Made by a program: the position numbers and the translations under genes. A model generated the notes under the pieces. The model was not told the DNA's origin and did no database searches. It worked only from the letters and a program-made list of their open reading frames with translations. From contig NC_037091.1 in NCBI RefSeq assembly GCF_002994745.2, positions 29,828,289-29,892,288 on the forward strand: DNA of 64,000 nt, written 5' to 3'. Source of the DNA: Rosa chinensis. Taxonomy: Eukaryota; Streptophyta; Magnoliopsida; Rosales; Rosaceae. Of the stretch, positions 25,101 to 37,915 are shown one piece after another. Positions within the stretch are counted from its first letter, which is position 1. The number at the start of each line of letters is the position of its first letter.

Positions 25101-28100
25101 TTTCAACATTACTAAGCAGCTAGCATGGTTACAATTTTTATTTCTGTCTTCTTGTCCCCATTGATAGTATCACTGTGTAAATAATCAATACATCTTATTT
25201 CCCTTCAGTACATCTTAAATGAGTAAAGATACAACAATAATTGAAATATCAACCATCCAGATTGCTTAATAGTATATATAAGAGAAGTGCAGCCAATAAA
25301 GAATGTAGTTCAAATGAGCAATTGACAAAATTGCTGAATGTAGAACATGAATAAGCAACTGTGGGATAACATTTGTACATGACGTACATTAAATATAAAT
25401 GTAAATACGAATGGGCACACAATATACATGATAGATAACAAGTAGCAAGCCCAAAATGTGCTCAAATTCACCAAGAATCAGAAACCTTCATATTGAAATA
25501 AGACAAGTGTTTTACTCATGCCAAGTAAGATTTGATAACTACAAAAACAAACATGGGGATCAACTATCTAGCCGTGAAATAGTGGGATGTCTAACAGATC
25601 AAAAATTCCACATTCTAGTCAAAATCACTTATCCTACAAACATTAAGTGAATTTGAATGAAATGTCACATGGTATATCATCTTAATAAACTACGGGTGCA
25701 AAATAAATAAAGACTACCTTCTGAAATCTATGTCAACATCCATTCCGGTTGCAAGTTGAGGGAGTAGATTGATACAATCGGTTAGAAGGTTAGTCGGTGA
25801 ACATCTCTATATATACATGTAACTATGTAAGAGCTCTTTGTAATGAACCAACCAATAATCTAAAGCTCATCTGTTTTAGTTAAATATCTCATTTGTTTCT
25901 AGTCATAGCATTTACCTAAACACCTTAACAATCTTACATCTTGTCCTAAATCTCAAATTCCTCTTCTTTGCCTTATAAAAACCATTAGATAAATTAACAT
26001 CCAGAAGGACTAGAAAGGTACAGTCTTCAACCATAAATTATCAAACTTTTTGGATTTCAATTCCCCCTTTAGCCACATTCTCTCCGGTTTCAGCCTTATT
26101 ATGAGGCAGAGTGTATTGTATTAGAGAAACTTGAAATAAGGAACAAACGAAACTCTTACCCGCACAATCAACAGCAAACCCATAGAGAGAGAGAGAGAGC
26201 AATTACATACCACTTATACATACATAATGGGGAAATCGATTGAAACTGAAGCTCGAAATGCAGACAATCGTCTGCAATGTGCTTTTCACAGTTGTAAACG
26301 GGTGCTTTTCACCGTCGTAAACGCTATTCTTGTAAGGAGAGAATAGCCGCAGGAAAGATAAAAAGAAAGATGAGGAAAGCAGCGAAACTCAGAGAGAGAA
26401 CATTACACACACACAAAAACTCTCTCTCATTTACACACACACACACACTCTCTCTCTCTCTCTCTCTCTCTCCACCAACCATAAATTTAACTAGTTTGAT
26501 GACAGATTCTGTCTTTATAAAATACAATGACTACATCCTTTCTTCTAACTTTCAACATTACTAAGCAGCTAGCATGGTTACAATTTTTATTTCTGCCTTC
26601 TTGTCCCCATTGATAGTATCACTGTGTAAATAATCAATACATCTTATTTCCCTTCAGTACATCTTAAATGAGTAAAGATACAACAATAATTGAAATATCA
26701 ACCATCCAGATTGCTTAATAGTATATATAAGAGAAGTGCAGCCAATAAAGAATGTAGTTCAAATGAGCAATTGACAAAATTGCTGAATGTAGAACATGAA
26801 TAAGCAACTGTGGGATAACATTTGTACATGACGTACTTTAAATATAAATGTAAATACGAATGGGCACACAATATACATGATAGATAACAAGTAGCAATCC
26901 CAAAATGTGCTCAAATTCACCAAGAATCAGAAACCTTCATATTGAAATAAAACAAGTGTTTTACTCATGCCAAGTAAGATTTGATAACTACAAAAACAAA
27001 CATGGGGACCAACTATCTAGCCGTGAAATAGTGGGTTGTCTAACAGATCAAAAATTCCACATTCTAGTCAAAATCACTTATCCTACAAACATTAAGTAAA
27101 TTTGAATGAAATGTCACATGGTATATCATCTTAATAAACTACGGGTGCAGAATAAATAAAGACTACCTTCTGAAATCTATGTCAACATCCATTCCGGTTG
27201 CAAGTTGAGGGAGTAGATTGATACAATTGGTTAGAAGGTTAGTCGGTGAACATCTCTATATATACATGTAACTATGTAAGAGCTCTTTGTAATGAACCAA
27301 CCAACAATCTAAAGCTCATCTGTTTTAGTTAAATATCTCATTTGTTTCTAGTCGTAGCATTTACCTAAACACCTTAACAATCTTACATCTTGTCCTAAAT
27401 CTCAAATTCCTCTTCTTTGCCTTATAAAAACCATTAGATAAATTAACATCCAGTAGGACTAGAAAGGTACAGTCTTCAACCATAAATTATCAAACTTTTT
27501 GGATTTCAATTCCCCCTTTAGCCACATTCTCTCCGGTTTCAGCCTTATTATGAGACAGAGTGTATTGGATTAGAGAAACTTGAAATAAGGAACAAACGAA
27601 ACCCTTACCCGCACAATTAATAACAAACCCATAGAGAGAGAGAGAGAGAGAGAGCAATTACATACTACTTATACATACATAATGGGGAAATCGATTGAAA
27701 CTGAAGCTCGAAATGCAGAGAATCGTCGGCAATGTGCTTTTCACAGTTGTAAACGCGTGCTTTTCACCGCCGTAAACGCTATTCTTGTACTGAGAGAATA
27801 GCTGCAGGAAAGAGAAAAAGGAAGTTGAGGAAAGCAGCGAAACTCAGAGAGAGAACATTACACACACACACACTATCTCTCTCTCTCTCTCTCTCTCCCC
27901 CAACGATAAATTTAACTAGTTTGAGGACAGATTCTGTCTTTATAAAATACAATGACTACATCATTTCTTCTAACTTTCTACATTACTAAGCAGCTAGCAT
28001 GGTTACAATTTTTATTTCTGCCTTCTTGTCCCCATTGATAGTATCACGGTGTAAATAATCAATACATCTTATTTCCCTTAAGTACATCTTAAATGAGTAA

Positions 28101-28660
28101 TTATACAACAATGATTGAAATATCAACTATCCAGATTGCTTAATTGTATATATAAGAGAAGTGCAGCCAATAAAAAATGTAGTTCAAATGAGCAATTAAC
28201 AAAATTGCTGAATGTAGAACATGAATAAGCAACTGTGGGATAACATTTGTACATGACGTACATTAAATATAAATGTAAATACGAATGGCCACACAATATA
28301 CATGATAGATAACAAGTAGCAAGCCCAAAATGTGCTCAAATTCACCAAGAATCAGAAACCTTCATATTGAAATAAGACAAGTGTTTCACTCATGCCAAGT
28401 AAGATTTGAGAACTACAAAATCAAACATTGGGATCAACTATCTAGCCGTGTTATAGTGGGATGTCTAACAGATCAAAAATTCCACATTCTAGTCAAAATC
28501 ACTTATCGTACAAACATTAAGTAAATTTGAATGAAATGTCACATGGTATATCATCTTAATAAACTATGGGTGCAAAATAAATAAAGACTACCTTCTGAAA
28601 TCTATGTCAACATTCATTCCGGTTACAAGTTGAGGGAGTAGATTGATACAATCAGCTATG
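21031..28660. repeat. Tandem array, about 1.45-kb units
   Basis: The same block occurs head to tail. A constant landmark (ATGTGCTCA..TTCACCAAGAATC) is at 21098, 22540, 23985, 25456, 26905 and 28330, giving spacings of 1442, 1445, 1471, 1449 and 1425 bp: five full units plus a partial sixth. Each unit holds, on the minus strand, two degenerate exons resembling a MINDY deubiquitinase, and also a GA microsatellite, an AC/CT microsatellite (source of length variation) and conserved spacer. The 64-codon plus-strand frame in every unit is antisense to the second exon relic. The 39-codon plus-strand frame starting MGKSIETE (21871, 23306, 24752, 26227, 27682) is of unknown meaning. Confidence 0.9.
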
Positions 28661-28740
28661 TTCTGCTGTTGGTTTTCTACATAAATGGCATCTTTATTCC
28701 ACAGAATGACAAGAATGTTATTAATTTCAATTTACATTAA
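28330..28740 (-). pseudogene. MINDY/FAM63-type (DUF544) deubiquitinase exon relics
   Basis: The minus strand of about 28740-28593 reads '..YVENQQQNIADCINLLPQ' and then 'LATGMDVDIDFRR', followed by a GTAG donor. This fits the conserved block of plant MINDY Lys48-deubiquitinases as I remember it. The next minus-strand segment (28505-28330) retains 'DLLDIPL.HG.IVDP'-like text, but with stops and frame changes. The family cleaves Lys48-linked ubiquitin chains. This copy has the longest first exon; the array copies start at its '..DCINLL' part. It is a broken pseudogene. The assignment is by remembered similarity, not by search. Confidence 0.5.
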
Positions 28741-29239
28741 TAAAAAACAAGAAAAGTAAAAAAAGTGATAAAGCAAATTAAGATGTGATTACATAAATCG
28801 TACTGTTTGAATCAATTAATCTTCCAGCAACGTGTGAGAGTAACTTTCATGAACAATTTATGTAATGTCTGCACTTAAATTCAGGTTGTTTTCTCAAGGA
28901 GATAATATTACCTACAAGAAACCAAAATGTAAACTGTTATTAGTAGGCGTGCATCACTCTCCTGCAAAAAAAACAATAATCCAGGTATGCATACCTTTCC
29001 ATATGAGCATGGAACAAACTCAAAAACTTTGACATTTATCTCCTCAGATTTTTGGGATCCAGATTCTCTACTATAACATTATGCACTAGAATGTGCTTGG
29101 ACTTCAAGATGATGTTGCCACATCATAAAATAGCAATCAACAGCTTCAATAAATTTTTCCCTTCTTTTGGCGGTATTGGATTCTAAATCAGAGACACTAG
29201 TTCTTGAACTAACTTGCTTTGTTCAATGAAACACGATGA

Positions 29240-29270
<31 letters not shown>

Positions 29271-30869
29271 CCTATTCGATCTTTCCTATTATTCTTGCTA
29301 TTGGGGAGATTGAGTTCAAGGACATTGAAAACCAACTATTCATAAAAAAATTTAGATCATTATGCTTTTTCATAAAGATAGTTTTGGTGAGGGATATGAT
29401 TGTTTCATTTACAACTCTGAGGTTTCCACAATCTATGCAAAAGAAAGTTATGAAAAACTTGTTGACAGCTTCATCAGTGATACAAAAATGATGAGAAGAA
29501 ACTATATCATAATTTATAATGTCATGAAACATGTACTGTTGACATGGGGAGAACTTGAACAGGAATTCAAAACATGGCATTACCAATATTATTCTGTTTT
29601 ACTAAAATAATTCTCTCAAAAAAGTACAAAACTATTAAATCAATGAGAGATGAGTAGCCCCAGTGGTACACAAGATGAAGTTCATAAATAGAAACCAAAG
29701 TTGATTGTCATATCATTCTTAACAACAAATGAACAACTTTGAAAACAAATAAAAAATTTGTATACAGCAATCTATATCGTCCCATTGCAGCTTTGCAGAC
29801 CACACAACAAACCACTAGAAGTTTTTGGTTAAGAATTTTTACTTTAAACTGTTGGATTGCCAGTTTATGACATTGCAACATCATAGTGAACTCCAAGCAA
29901 ATTCTAGCAAATGTGCAGGTTATAGCAGAGAATTCGGATCCAGATTTCTAAGCAACCAAAAGCTAACTTTGGAAAAATTAAAATAATAACCTAGTGATTA
30001 GAGAAATAGAAACAAACTATCCTTATAAATAATGACACTATCAATAGCTGCAATGGCGTAAAAAGACTCACACACATACTGCCACAATGACACACACAAA
30101 CAGCTGCAACATCAGAAACCATGAATTGATTACAATGAAGTAACAAGCGGAAGGAGTAGTTACTGTTTTCGCTTGTTGGCCCAAGCTTAAAACTTCCAAG
30201 CTACATAAACCTTCATAACTAGATAACACAGTTCAAAGCCTCCTCTGCAAAACCAAAACGTATAACTCAACAAAAGTGCAAAAATTTCCCAAAATCAATC
30301 ACAAATAATAAGAATCGAGAGAGAGCAAACCAGATATGGAGAATGCCCATAAAGCTTAGAACATGAATGCCCAGAAAGCTCGAATGCAGCCCACAAAGCT
30401 TCGGTAGATGAAACACAAATCCTTGGAAGCAAAATAAGAAACAAAATCAGATCAACGAATTAAGGACTCACAAATCCTTCGAAGACATGCATTGAACAAA
30501 TTCGTCAATTACGTATGACAAAAAGCTCAAATTTTCTCCAAAAGGCCGGCCTCGATATCTGATTCTCTTCATCGTCTTCGAGCAGAGGAGCTGGTTCGAG
30601 GCGGATAAGGAGGAGGACGAGGAGGGTCAGGTTGTGATTGTAGCCGGAGAACGGAGACGAGGAGGAAGGTTGTGGTCAAAGGTGGAGAACGAAGAGGAGG
30701 ATTGTTTTTGTCGGAGGAGGAGAACGAAGGAGAAAAGGGAGGTTTGGTCGAATAGTGTTAGGGCAAGCTGAAGTCAATGTTAGTCCAAATATGTAGTGTG
30801 GGAATGAGCTTTTCCTTCCCCGCGCTTCTTTAAATTTTTTTAACTTAGCCGCTCAGCATTTTTCTGAAA
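28741..30869. other. Sequence between the array and the CACTA end, no supported gene
   Basis: An (AT)n run lies at about 29241-29262. Overlapping open frames occur on both strands at 29272-29610 (104 aa minus, 82 aa plus) and match nothing I know. The minus strand of 29190-29090 has an exon-like stretch ('..FIEAVDCYFMMWQHHLEVQ..'), unrecognised. 30540-30740 is rich in GAGGA/GGAGA trinucleotides and GC-richer than its surroundings, like a plant first exon or promoter on the minus strand. It may all be cargo of the CACTA-type element that ends at 31031. Confidence 0.3.
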
Positions 30870-31031
30870 ATTCAAACAAAAGTTTTGTCACCGGCTAATT
30901 TCAAAACCGATGTCAGTTATATGCATACAAATCGGTTTTTGAGGAATCGATGTTAATGATATTGTTTTACATCGCGTGTATTTTTCACCGATTTAATTGT
31001 CATAATGTCTATGAGCATAATTCTAGTAGTG
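30870..31031 (-). mobile_element. CACTA-type transposon terminus
   Basis: The plus strand ends ..AATTCTAGTAGTG (31019-31031), i.e. CACTACTAGAATT read from the other strand, the signature end of CACTA/EnSpm elements. The preceding 150 bp contain several diverged direct and inverted copies of an ACATCG/CGATGT-ACCGAT motif, as in CACTA subterminal arrays. I found no matching CACTACTAG start upstream, so either the partner end is lost or the element extends beyond what I could recognise. Confidence 0.6.
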
Positions 31032-31495
31032 AGGAAGAAATTTTGGTGGAGCCAAAGCTTACTTGAATATATTTCTCTCATTTAAACCTTACCTAGACAT
31101 CGTATCTAATCGGATGGGCCTAGTTGTGAAGAGTGAATAAACTTGACGTTACAAAGGTGAGATCCATATCCTATTTACTTAAAAACTACAAGCTTTAATC
31201 AAATTCCAATTTAAAAGAAATAAGTGAAAGCACTTTATATAAATTTTAAATAACTAAAGGTGAAATTGCACAAGTAATAAGCAAATAGCAAATAGGCAAT
31301 ACTATCTTACTAATTTCAATATGCTCAATTTAGTATTTTCTTACCATAATTTACAAATTTACTTAACCAAAGTACTTGTAGCAATTTCAAAAATTAAAAT
31401 ACCACACAAAAATTACCAAATAAAAAGAAAATAAAGATAAACTAAAAAAAAGGGTTCCCTAGTCCCACAACAACCTAATAGGGATTGAGTTTTAC

Positions 31496-31527
31496 CTTAA
31501 TCCCCAGCAATGACGCCAAAAACTTGT
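31496..31527 (-). promoter_or_regulatory. Primer-binding-site region of an LTR retrotransposon
   Basis: Read on the minus strand the sequence is TTTTTGGCGTCATTGCTGGG, the diverged form of the TTTTTGGCGCCGTTGCCGGG motif that follows the 5' LTR in many plant Athila-like gypsy elements. It marks the internal boundary of the minus-strand LTR that begins near 37915. Confidence 0.6.
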
Positions 31528-31882
31528 TGGGGACATCCTTGAGTATGAAAATGTATGTAATTTATGAATGATGTGCTCCACTACCAAGTATAGGAGGTCA
31601 AGTTTTAGTAAAGGGAAAGTCCGAGTGTTGTACCTAAGGGATTGAGTAACTGTACCCTAACTAGATCACCGTGAAAAGAAACCTACAAAAAGCATATGAT
31701 GTCTACCTTTTTACAAGTTCACAACCTTAGCCCTTTGGAAGCTAAAGATCATGAGGTTGGTATTTGCAATTGTGGTAGTGAACGACTTGGTTGATTTTAA
31801 TTTTGGGCTAAATACTTGTTACTACCCTGTGGTTTAGGTCCAAAATTAATTCAGTTCCTAGACTTCTAATTTCATCAAAAAC

Positions 31883-34694
31883 TGTCACGCCCCTGATTTT
31901 ACACACAAGAAAATCGATATATATAATCTCATAATTATACATGCGTGAACATTCAGTCATCAATACAAAATACCTGGAATCTTTTTCCCTTTAACTTACA
32001 CACATATTGATGCCCTGAACCCTCAAAGTTAATATACACTTGCTCTATAGAGTTATATATTACACAACTTACGAATTAAATTGTCAACAACAAAACAAAA
32101 CGTAAAGGCTGCTCAGAGTAACTATATAACGGAAGTCCTTATCAAAGGTAAAGTCACAAAGATGGCTTCCTACCGTAAAGCTGCTAACTCGCTGCCTCAA
32201 CCTCGATTATCCTAACCTGCAGGATTAACCCCTACACCGTTGGAATGGTGCACCTAGTTGTCACACAACAAACCCGGTAAGCTTTTGCAAGCCCGTATGA
32301 GTAACTCAAAACACACATGCACAACTCACGCCAGAAACGAGGAAAACCTTTCAACTCGTAAATAAAGAAAACATACCATGCTTCCAAAAACAATACTCTT
32401 ATCCCAAAAGAAACAACGAAAGTCACACCGTGACAAAATCATATAAATCGTTAACCTAACAATTCAAATATGATAAATCGATCCAACCTGGATAAAACAA
32501 TAATTAGGTCCAACCTGGACAAAACAGCAAATAGGTCCAACCTGGACAAAGCATCAACACAATTAAATCATACCTATTGTTAACCTAACAAGTAGAATAT
32601 GATAAATCGATCCAACCTGGATAAAACAATAATTAGGTCCAACCTGGACAAAACAGCAAATAGGTCCAACCTGGACAAAGCATCAACACAATTAAATCAT
32701 ACATATTGTTAACCTAACAAGTAGAATATGATAAATTGATCCAACCTGGACAAAACAGCAAATAGGTCCAACCTGGACAAAATATGTACCCAGGAGTCTT
32801 AAGTAACCTACTTAGATCCCTGAAGTACGATGGCAGACAGACTAGAGCTCTAACTGAATCGTAACCTGTCACCCGACCAAGGTTCAATCTTACGTACGAT
32901 ATAATATTGCCATGAGGATGCAACCTGCAACCCCGGATCCTTGGGCCAACCTGACCCTCAGATCAAAACGTTAAATCAAATCAAAAGGAGAAATCACAAC
33001 CTGTGACTCTCAAATCCTCAAACACTTTTCAAAACAATAGAAATACCATTTCCCACCATTTGTTTTCCAAAAGCTACAACCCAAAACAATAAAAAACATC
33101 ATTTCAAGCATATTGTTTTCATAAATCCACAAACCACCAAAACATATATATTTCATGTAAACATATACCTATATGTAGTCATCCGCGCAGGAATGCCTAC
33201 TAATACATGAATACGTATGTATATATATACATCCCATAATACACACACACACACACACACATAGTCATCTACTCAGAAATGCCACTAATACCATCTATAG
33301 TTTGCAGTTAATAAGTAACTCTCAAAACAATAAGGGTATTCCCATTCGTGAATGAACTTCGTGAGATTACTCACCTCAGAATCCCGCTGCGTCTTCAATA
33401 CAAAACCAAACTAACACTATCACCAACAACTCGTCCAATTCACCTTTAGAAGCACCTAATCTCCAATGATCTCAAATTAGTAATGATTCACAAATGATTT
33501 AAGTCCGAAACCCTTGTTTTGAACTAAAATCCCTAAAGTGGCGCCAATCGAGGTGAAACCACATCTGAGACCTCCCAAAGTCTCCGGAATACGTCCACGA
33601 TCGATGTGACCAAACCACAAGTCGATCGGACGCTCAAATCCTCACGGATAGCATAAATCGATCAGTGTGAAACTGCAAAATTCATAACAATTCCAAACGA
33701 ACTCCAAACTTGCATATTATATATCGAAACGCTCGTATCAACGAGTAGAACATATATAATACCAAAAACAGTTCCTTAAGTGGCCGGAACACCGCCAGAA
33801 CGCCGCCACAGGCGGTGGAGCACCGCCGCCGGCCAAAACCAATATTTCACAAAACTCCTAACATCAAAGTTCTTCATCTAAGCATGCTTGTGAACTCTCA
33901 TAACTAGCTCGAAGTCAGAAAACAAGCATAAGGGATCGAAAACTACCTCACAAGCCGTGAACAGTAATCCAAACCGAGTTGATCGAAGTTTCACGTGAAT
34001 CGATCCAAACAACCACTAAGGATCGATCAACGAGGCTGCTCTGAGCTCAACCAAGAAGACTTGAAGCCTCGCCGAAGTTGGAACAAGGATTTCTGACCGG
34101 GTCCGAAATCGCCCAACTGCTCCTCCTTCTACCGCAGCCACCACCAAGAATCGGTGCTAGAGGACACCACAGGGATGACCAGACGGAGGAGACGAACTGA
34201 TCTGGAAAGTTTCGTCGCCGGAGACCGCCGCAGTTCTCCAGAAAAGTCGGGTCGGATCGACCGGGTTCGGGTCGGGTCAGTCGAATAATTTTGATTCTGA
34301 AGGTAGCAGCCGAGAGAGAAGAGAGAGGAAGTGAAATGGTTTCCGGAAAAGGAAATAAATGAAAATAGTAAGTTTCTCCTTCGGGGAACTTCTATTTATA
34401 CCAAAATGTAAATTCCTTCCAATGGCCATAACTTTCTCATACGAACTCCGATTCTCGTGTTCCACATGTCCATGAACTAGTATCGATGCGCTCTACAACT
34501 TTCATGAAGGAAGTTTTTGGAGAACCCCAACGAATAAAAAGTCAACCTTTGCGCCACCCCTAAAGTCACACTTTCCGAATAGAAATTCGTCCGAAACACT
34601 TCCGCTCATCCACGAGCCACGAAACCGTCCAATAAACATAAAATTAATTCCGGAAAATCCTCGGAAAATAAATACGAATTTCTGGGGCATCACA
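31883..34694 (-). mobile_element. Solo LTR, 2812 bp
   Basis: The termini are TGTCACGCCCC (31883) and GGGGCATCACA (34694), flanked by a perfect 5-bp duplication AAAAC (31878-31882 and 34695-34699). No internal region or second LTR is present. On the minus strand a TATA box (TATAAATAG, 34400-34392) lies about 300 bp in, as in the related LTRs at 3865 and 60670. It carries a three-copy tandem repeat (32465-32785) and an (AC)n run at 33241-33260. It is inserted in the left TIR of a MULE. Confidence 0.88.
32465..32785 (-). repeat. Minisatellite with core GGTCCAACCTGGACAAA
   Basis: The higher-order unit is about 127 bp, present nearly three times. Each unit contains two or three copies of a '(g/t)ATCCAACCTGG' or 'GGTCCAACCTGGACAAA' core. 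Location within the solo LTR matches the position of other minisatellites in the related LTRs. Confidence 0.85.
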
Positions 34695-37600
34695 AAAACA
34701 CTCCTGCACTTTCAATTTTGATCTAATAGGTCCAATTCGTTAATATTCAGTTATGGGTTTAAGTTATAGTTGGATTATTTATTGAAAGAGTAGTGCTACA
34801 TACACCAAAAAATTATACAAAAACTAATACCAAAGGATGTGGCATACTACGTGGCATATGTCCAGTCATCACCTTCAATTAAATAATTTGCAGCATATTA
34901 TCTATCTTATAATATTCATTTTCAATAAACCTAAAAATGTAAAAAAAAATTAAAATAATTTCCTTATCTAAAAGGAAGACGTGATGATCAAACAAAGCAA
35001 TCTATAACTCTGCAAATTTAACAATTCACAGATGTATAGAAAGAGGAGGATGATTATAGATACCTAGCCTTGAAAAATTAAACTTTTTTTTTTTTTTGAG
35101 AAGAGAAAAAAAAATTAAACATAATTGAAACAAGTCATGTAATCTAACTAAGATGTCGCTCATCTATAGAAATTAGAAGCATCGACCTTCGAATCTTCAA
35201 CTATTGATTAAGGCAGTTAAGGAAGATGTCGATGCAGCAAGGATTCTTAGCTTTGGATTAGAAGCCGGAGGAATAGTAAAGTGCATTTGCATGATTTGCC
35301 CTTCTTTGACAGTTTTATCGGATTCTTATCTATAATTTTGTCCTCGTCTATGATTATATCCATGATTTCATGGTTATGGTTATGCCTATGGTGGGTCATC
35401 TTCACTGTGGAGGACTCTGGAGGTGTTTTATCAAAATAAAAATTTTAATTGTTGATTTTTATTTCAAATGAAAAAGAACAAAATAGGAAGACATGCAGGC
35501 AATTATTAGGATTAAGATGATGATGTGGCACATGCCACCTCATTTGGTATAAGTTTTTTGTATAACATTTTGGGATCTTAAGCATTTTCCTTGTTGAAAA
35601 ACTATTTATTTGATAGATTTCTAATAGTGGATCTCACTCCTAAATTGACTATGCAGGCCACCTCAATACCACATCATAAAATATAGGCCATATATGAGCC
35701 ACGTCAACAAGTTAAATGACTCAATTGTCGGAAGTCTAATAAATTGGACCTATTATATCAAAATTGAAAGCGCAGGGGTGTTCTTGATGAAATTAGAAAT
35801 TCAGGGACTGAATTGATTTTGGACCCAAACTACAAAATAGTAATCAGTATTTAGCTCTTTAATTTTTACGCAAACAAAATAAAAGTGCACAAAAATAAAG
35901 TAAGCAAATAAAAATAAAATAGAGATTTTGATCAATGAGATAAATAGGAGTTTAGCCTTTGCCCCTAGCCCCCCTCATACATATAATGTAATCCATTTTA
36001 AAATAACAACATGCTTTGATAAATTCCCCCTCGGTTTTCGCTAGAGAAATCAAGATACCAAGTAATCATGCAACCTAACCATGTCTCGAAAGCAAAGCTA
36101 GATTACACAACCTTTATCCCATTTACATTCATTAACACATAAAACGGCCTTGACGCCTAAAGCCTAAGGCCTCTTGACTCTTAAAATCATGGAACAAGCA
36201 TTAATTTTAAGGTAAGGAATCCAAGCAATCTATTTCTTCCTGTAAGAATAAGCTAGCTAGAGCACCATCCTATTAGCTACCCATGCTTCTCAATTACAAA
36301 AGATTGTCAAGCTTAAGTTTCTAATTTCATTAATTCCTACAACATGCTTCTAGAGACAAATCCAAAAACACATGTAAGAAAGCATTAAAGTAAAGTAGCT
36401 AAAGGATTCAAAACATGCATATTCATAAAAAAAATCATGGCATCATATTGTTTTACACATGAGTTTGGCTAGGGCTAAGGCCTAGCCACAAATTTATTCT
36501 ACTCACAATCCATAATTACATACGTCAAAGCCATAAACATAGTAACCATCAAGTAAAAGAGAGGAAGAGTGGAGAAAGTGGTTGGTTACCTATTGGTTTG
36601 GTACTTTTGATACCAAACCAAAGCCTCAAGAACTCTATTTGGCTGCCCTTGATGCAAAACTAGTGAGAGATGTTTCGAAGTATGGAAATTTTAGTTCTTT
36701 CAAACCCAAATTGCCATACAAATTCACAAAAATCTTAAAAACTATGAAGAAAAAAGGCTTGAATGTATGAAAATAAAAGTTGTTATTGATCAAAGATGTA
36801 TAGACTCTTCGATTTTAGAACCAAACCTAAGAAGCTATACACCTTTCTCTACACAAAAGCTAAAAACTATGAACTATAAATGAAGAACTAAGGACAATGG
36901 AGAGGAAATGGAGAGATAAAGGAGATGAAATGGATGAAGAAAGACATGAAAAACATCCAAAGTGAGAGGGGGGGGGGAGGTTCTTTATATAGGCCAAAAG
37001 TGATGAATGGAGGGTGGAGATCAAAGAAAATGAAGGATTGGATATAATGGACAAATGTGTAAGCATAAAATGTGGATCTAGTCTTTAAATCCACATAAAA
37101 ATGACTTAAAGGCCCATATATATTTTGATAGAGGAGATAAAGTAAGGGTACGAGGGTCATTGCAAGGGAACAAGACAATAAATAAGAGACAAATGTGTAA
37201 GACGTAGAAGGATGGACCACTTGTCATCTTTCAAATTTTGAATTTCAAAACAACATACACCATATCTTCCTACCTAAAGTCCCTAAGGCTATTCAACAGC
37301 CCTTCCTTGTCCTCCACACATGCTCTTGGCTGGCCAATTTAGCCGGAATCCGGGGTTAACCGGCGTCGACCCCTTTCGTCCTTTTGTGTACCTTCGTCGA
37401 ATTTTCCTCTTTCAATTTAAATTTTCACCAAGGCTTTTGAATTGGCCTTCACTTTCTTCATACCAAATGTTCTTTCATGAGTGCGGATTATCCTGGTAAA
37501 ATTTCAGATCTTACTTCACCATGGTTTACCTGAAAAAGCTGCTGGAATCTGTACAGGTTCAGTTTTACAGTTTTCATCTTCTAGTGCAGAAAATTTCACT

Positions 37601-37915
37601 GATATTTTGAAAGCCTTCCACTCCGAACCGGCTCTTATACTCTTCATAAGAAGTGATCCTCAGGATGTCTAAAATATATTTGTAAAATTTTGGCTCATTT
37701 GGTCAGGCTGCCTCTCGTCCTTTCTTGTCTAGCTCGGTTTCTCCTAGTTGGAATAGGAAAATGTGCTAAAGTTGACTTTTTCGTGTATTTCCAAGCTTCT
37801 CCATTATTTCCTATCATGATAAGAAAAACATAACAGATATGTATAAATAAAAGCAAAGGTTAAGCAAAAGTGGAAGATTAGGGGAATAATTATTAGGTAA
37901 TTATGGACCTAATAG

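Larger units (their letters stand above)
31805..35857. mobile_element. Non-autonomous Mutator-like element, itself interrupted
   Basis: The inverted ends (GGGCTAAATAC... and ...GTATTTAGCTC) extend for about 140 bp of similar sequence (31805-31882 plus 34700-34745, against 35725-35857). A perfect 9-bp target duplication TTTAATTTT lies at 31796-31804 and 35858-35866. The left TIR is split by a 2.8-kb solo LTR. The remaining internal part (34746-35725) has no transposase and no gene I recognise. Net length without the solo LTR is about 1.2 kb. Confidence 0.88.
31528..37915 (-). mobile_element. Minus-strand LTR (about 2.3 kb net) with nested insertions
   Basis: Read on the minus strand, the LTR begins ..TATTAGGTCCATAATTACC near 37915 (same family as 5023-6230), continues through leader-like sequence to 35858, and resumes at 31804 down to the PBS at 31527. 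The interruption is the Mutator-like element 31805-35857. Short frames such as 36582-36770 and 36860-37220 lie in the LTR and are not supported as genes. A G-run (36969-36978) lies in the middle. Confidence 0.6.

Noticed and set aside
21098..28524. Repeated 64-codon plus-strand frame (MCSNSPRIRNLHIE...) as a conserved small-protein family
   Set aside because: It is antisense to decayed deubiquitinase exons and is repeated only because the DNA unit is repeated. The first ATG is not preceded by any consistent signal.
29272..29610. Overlapping frames on both strands as a gene
   Set aside because: Neither shows recognisable motifs, splice context or codon bias that would favour one strand. Kept only as a note in the region entry.
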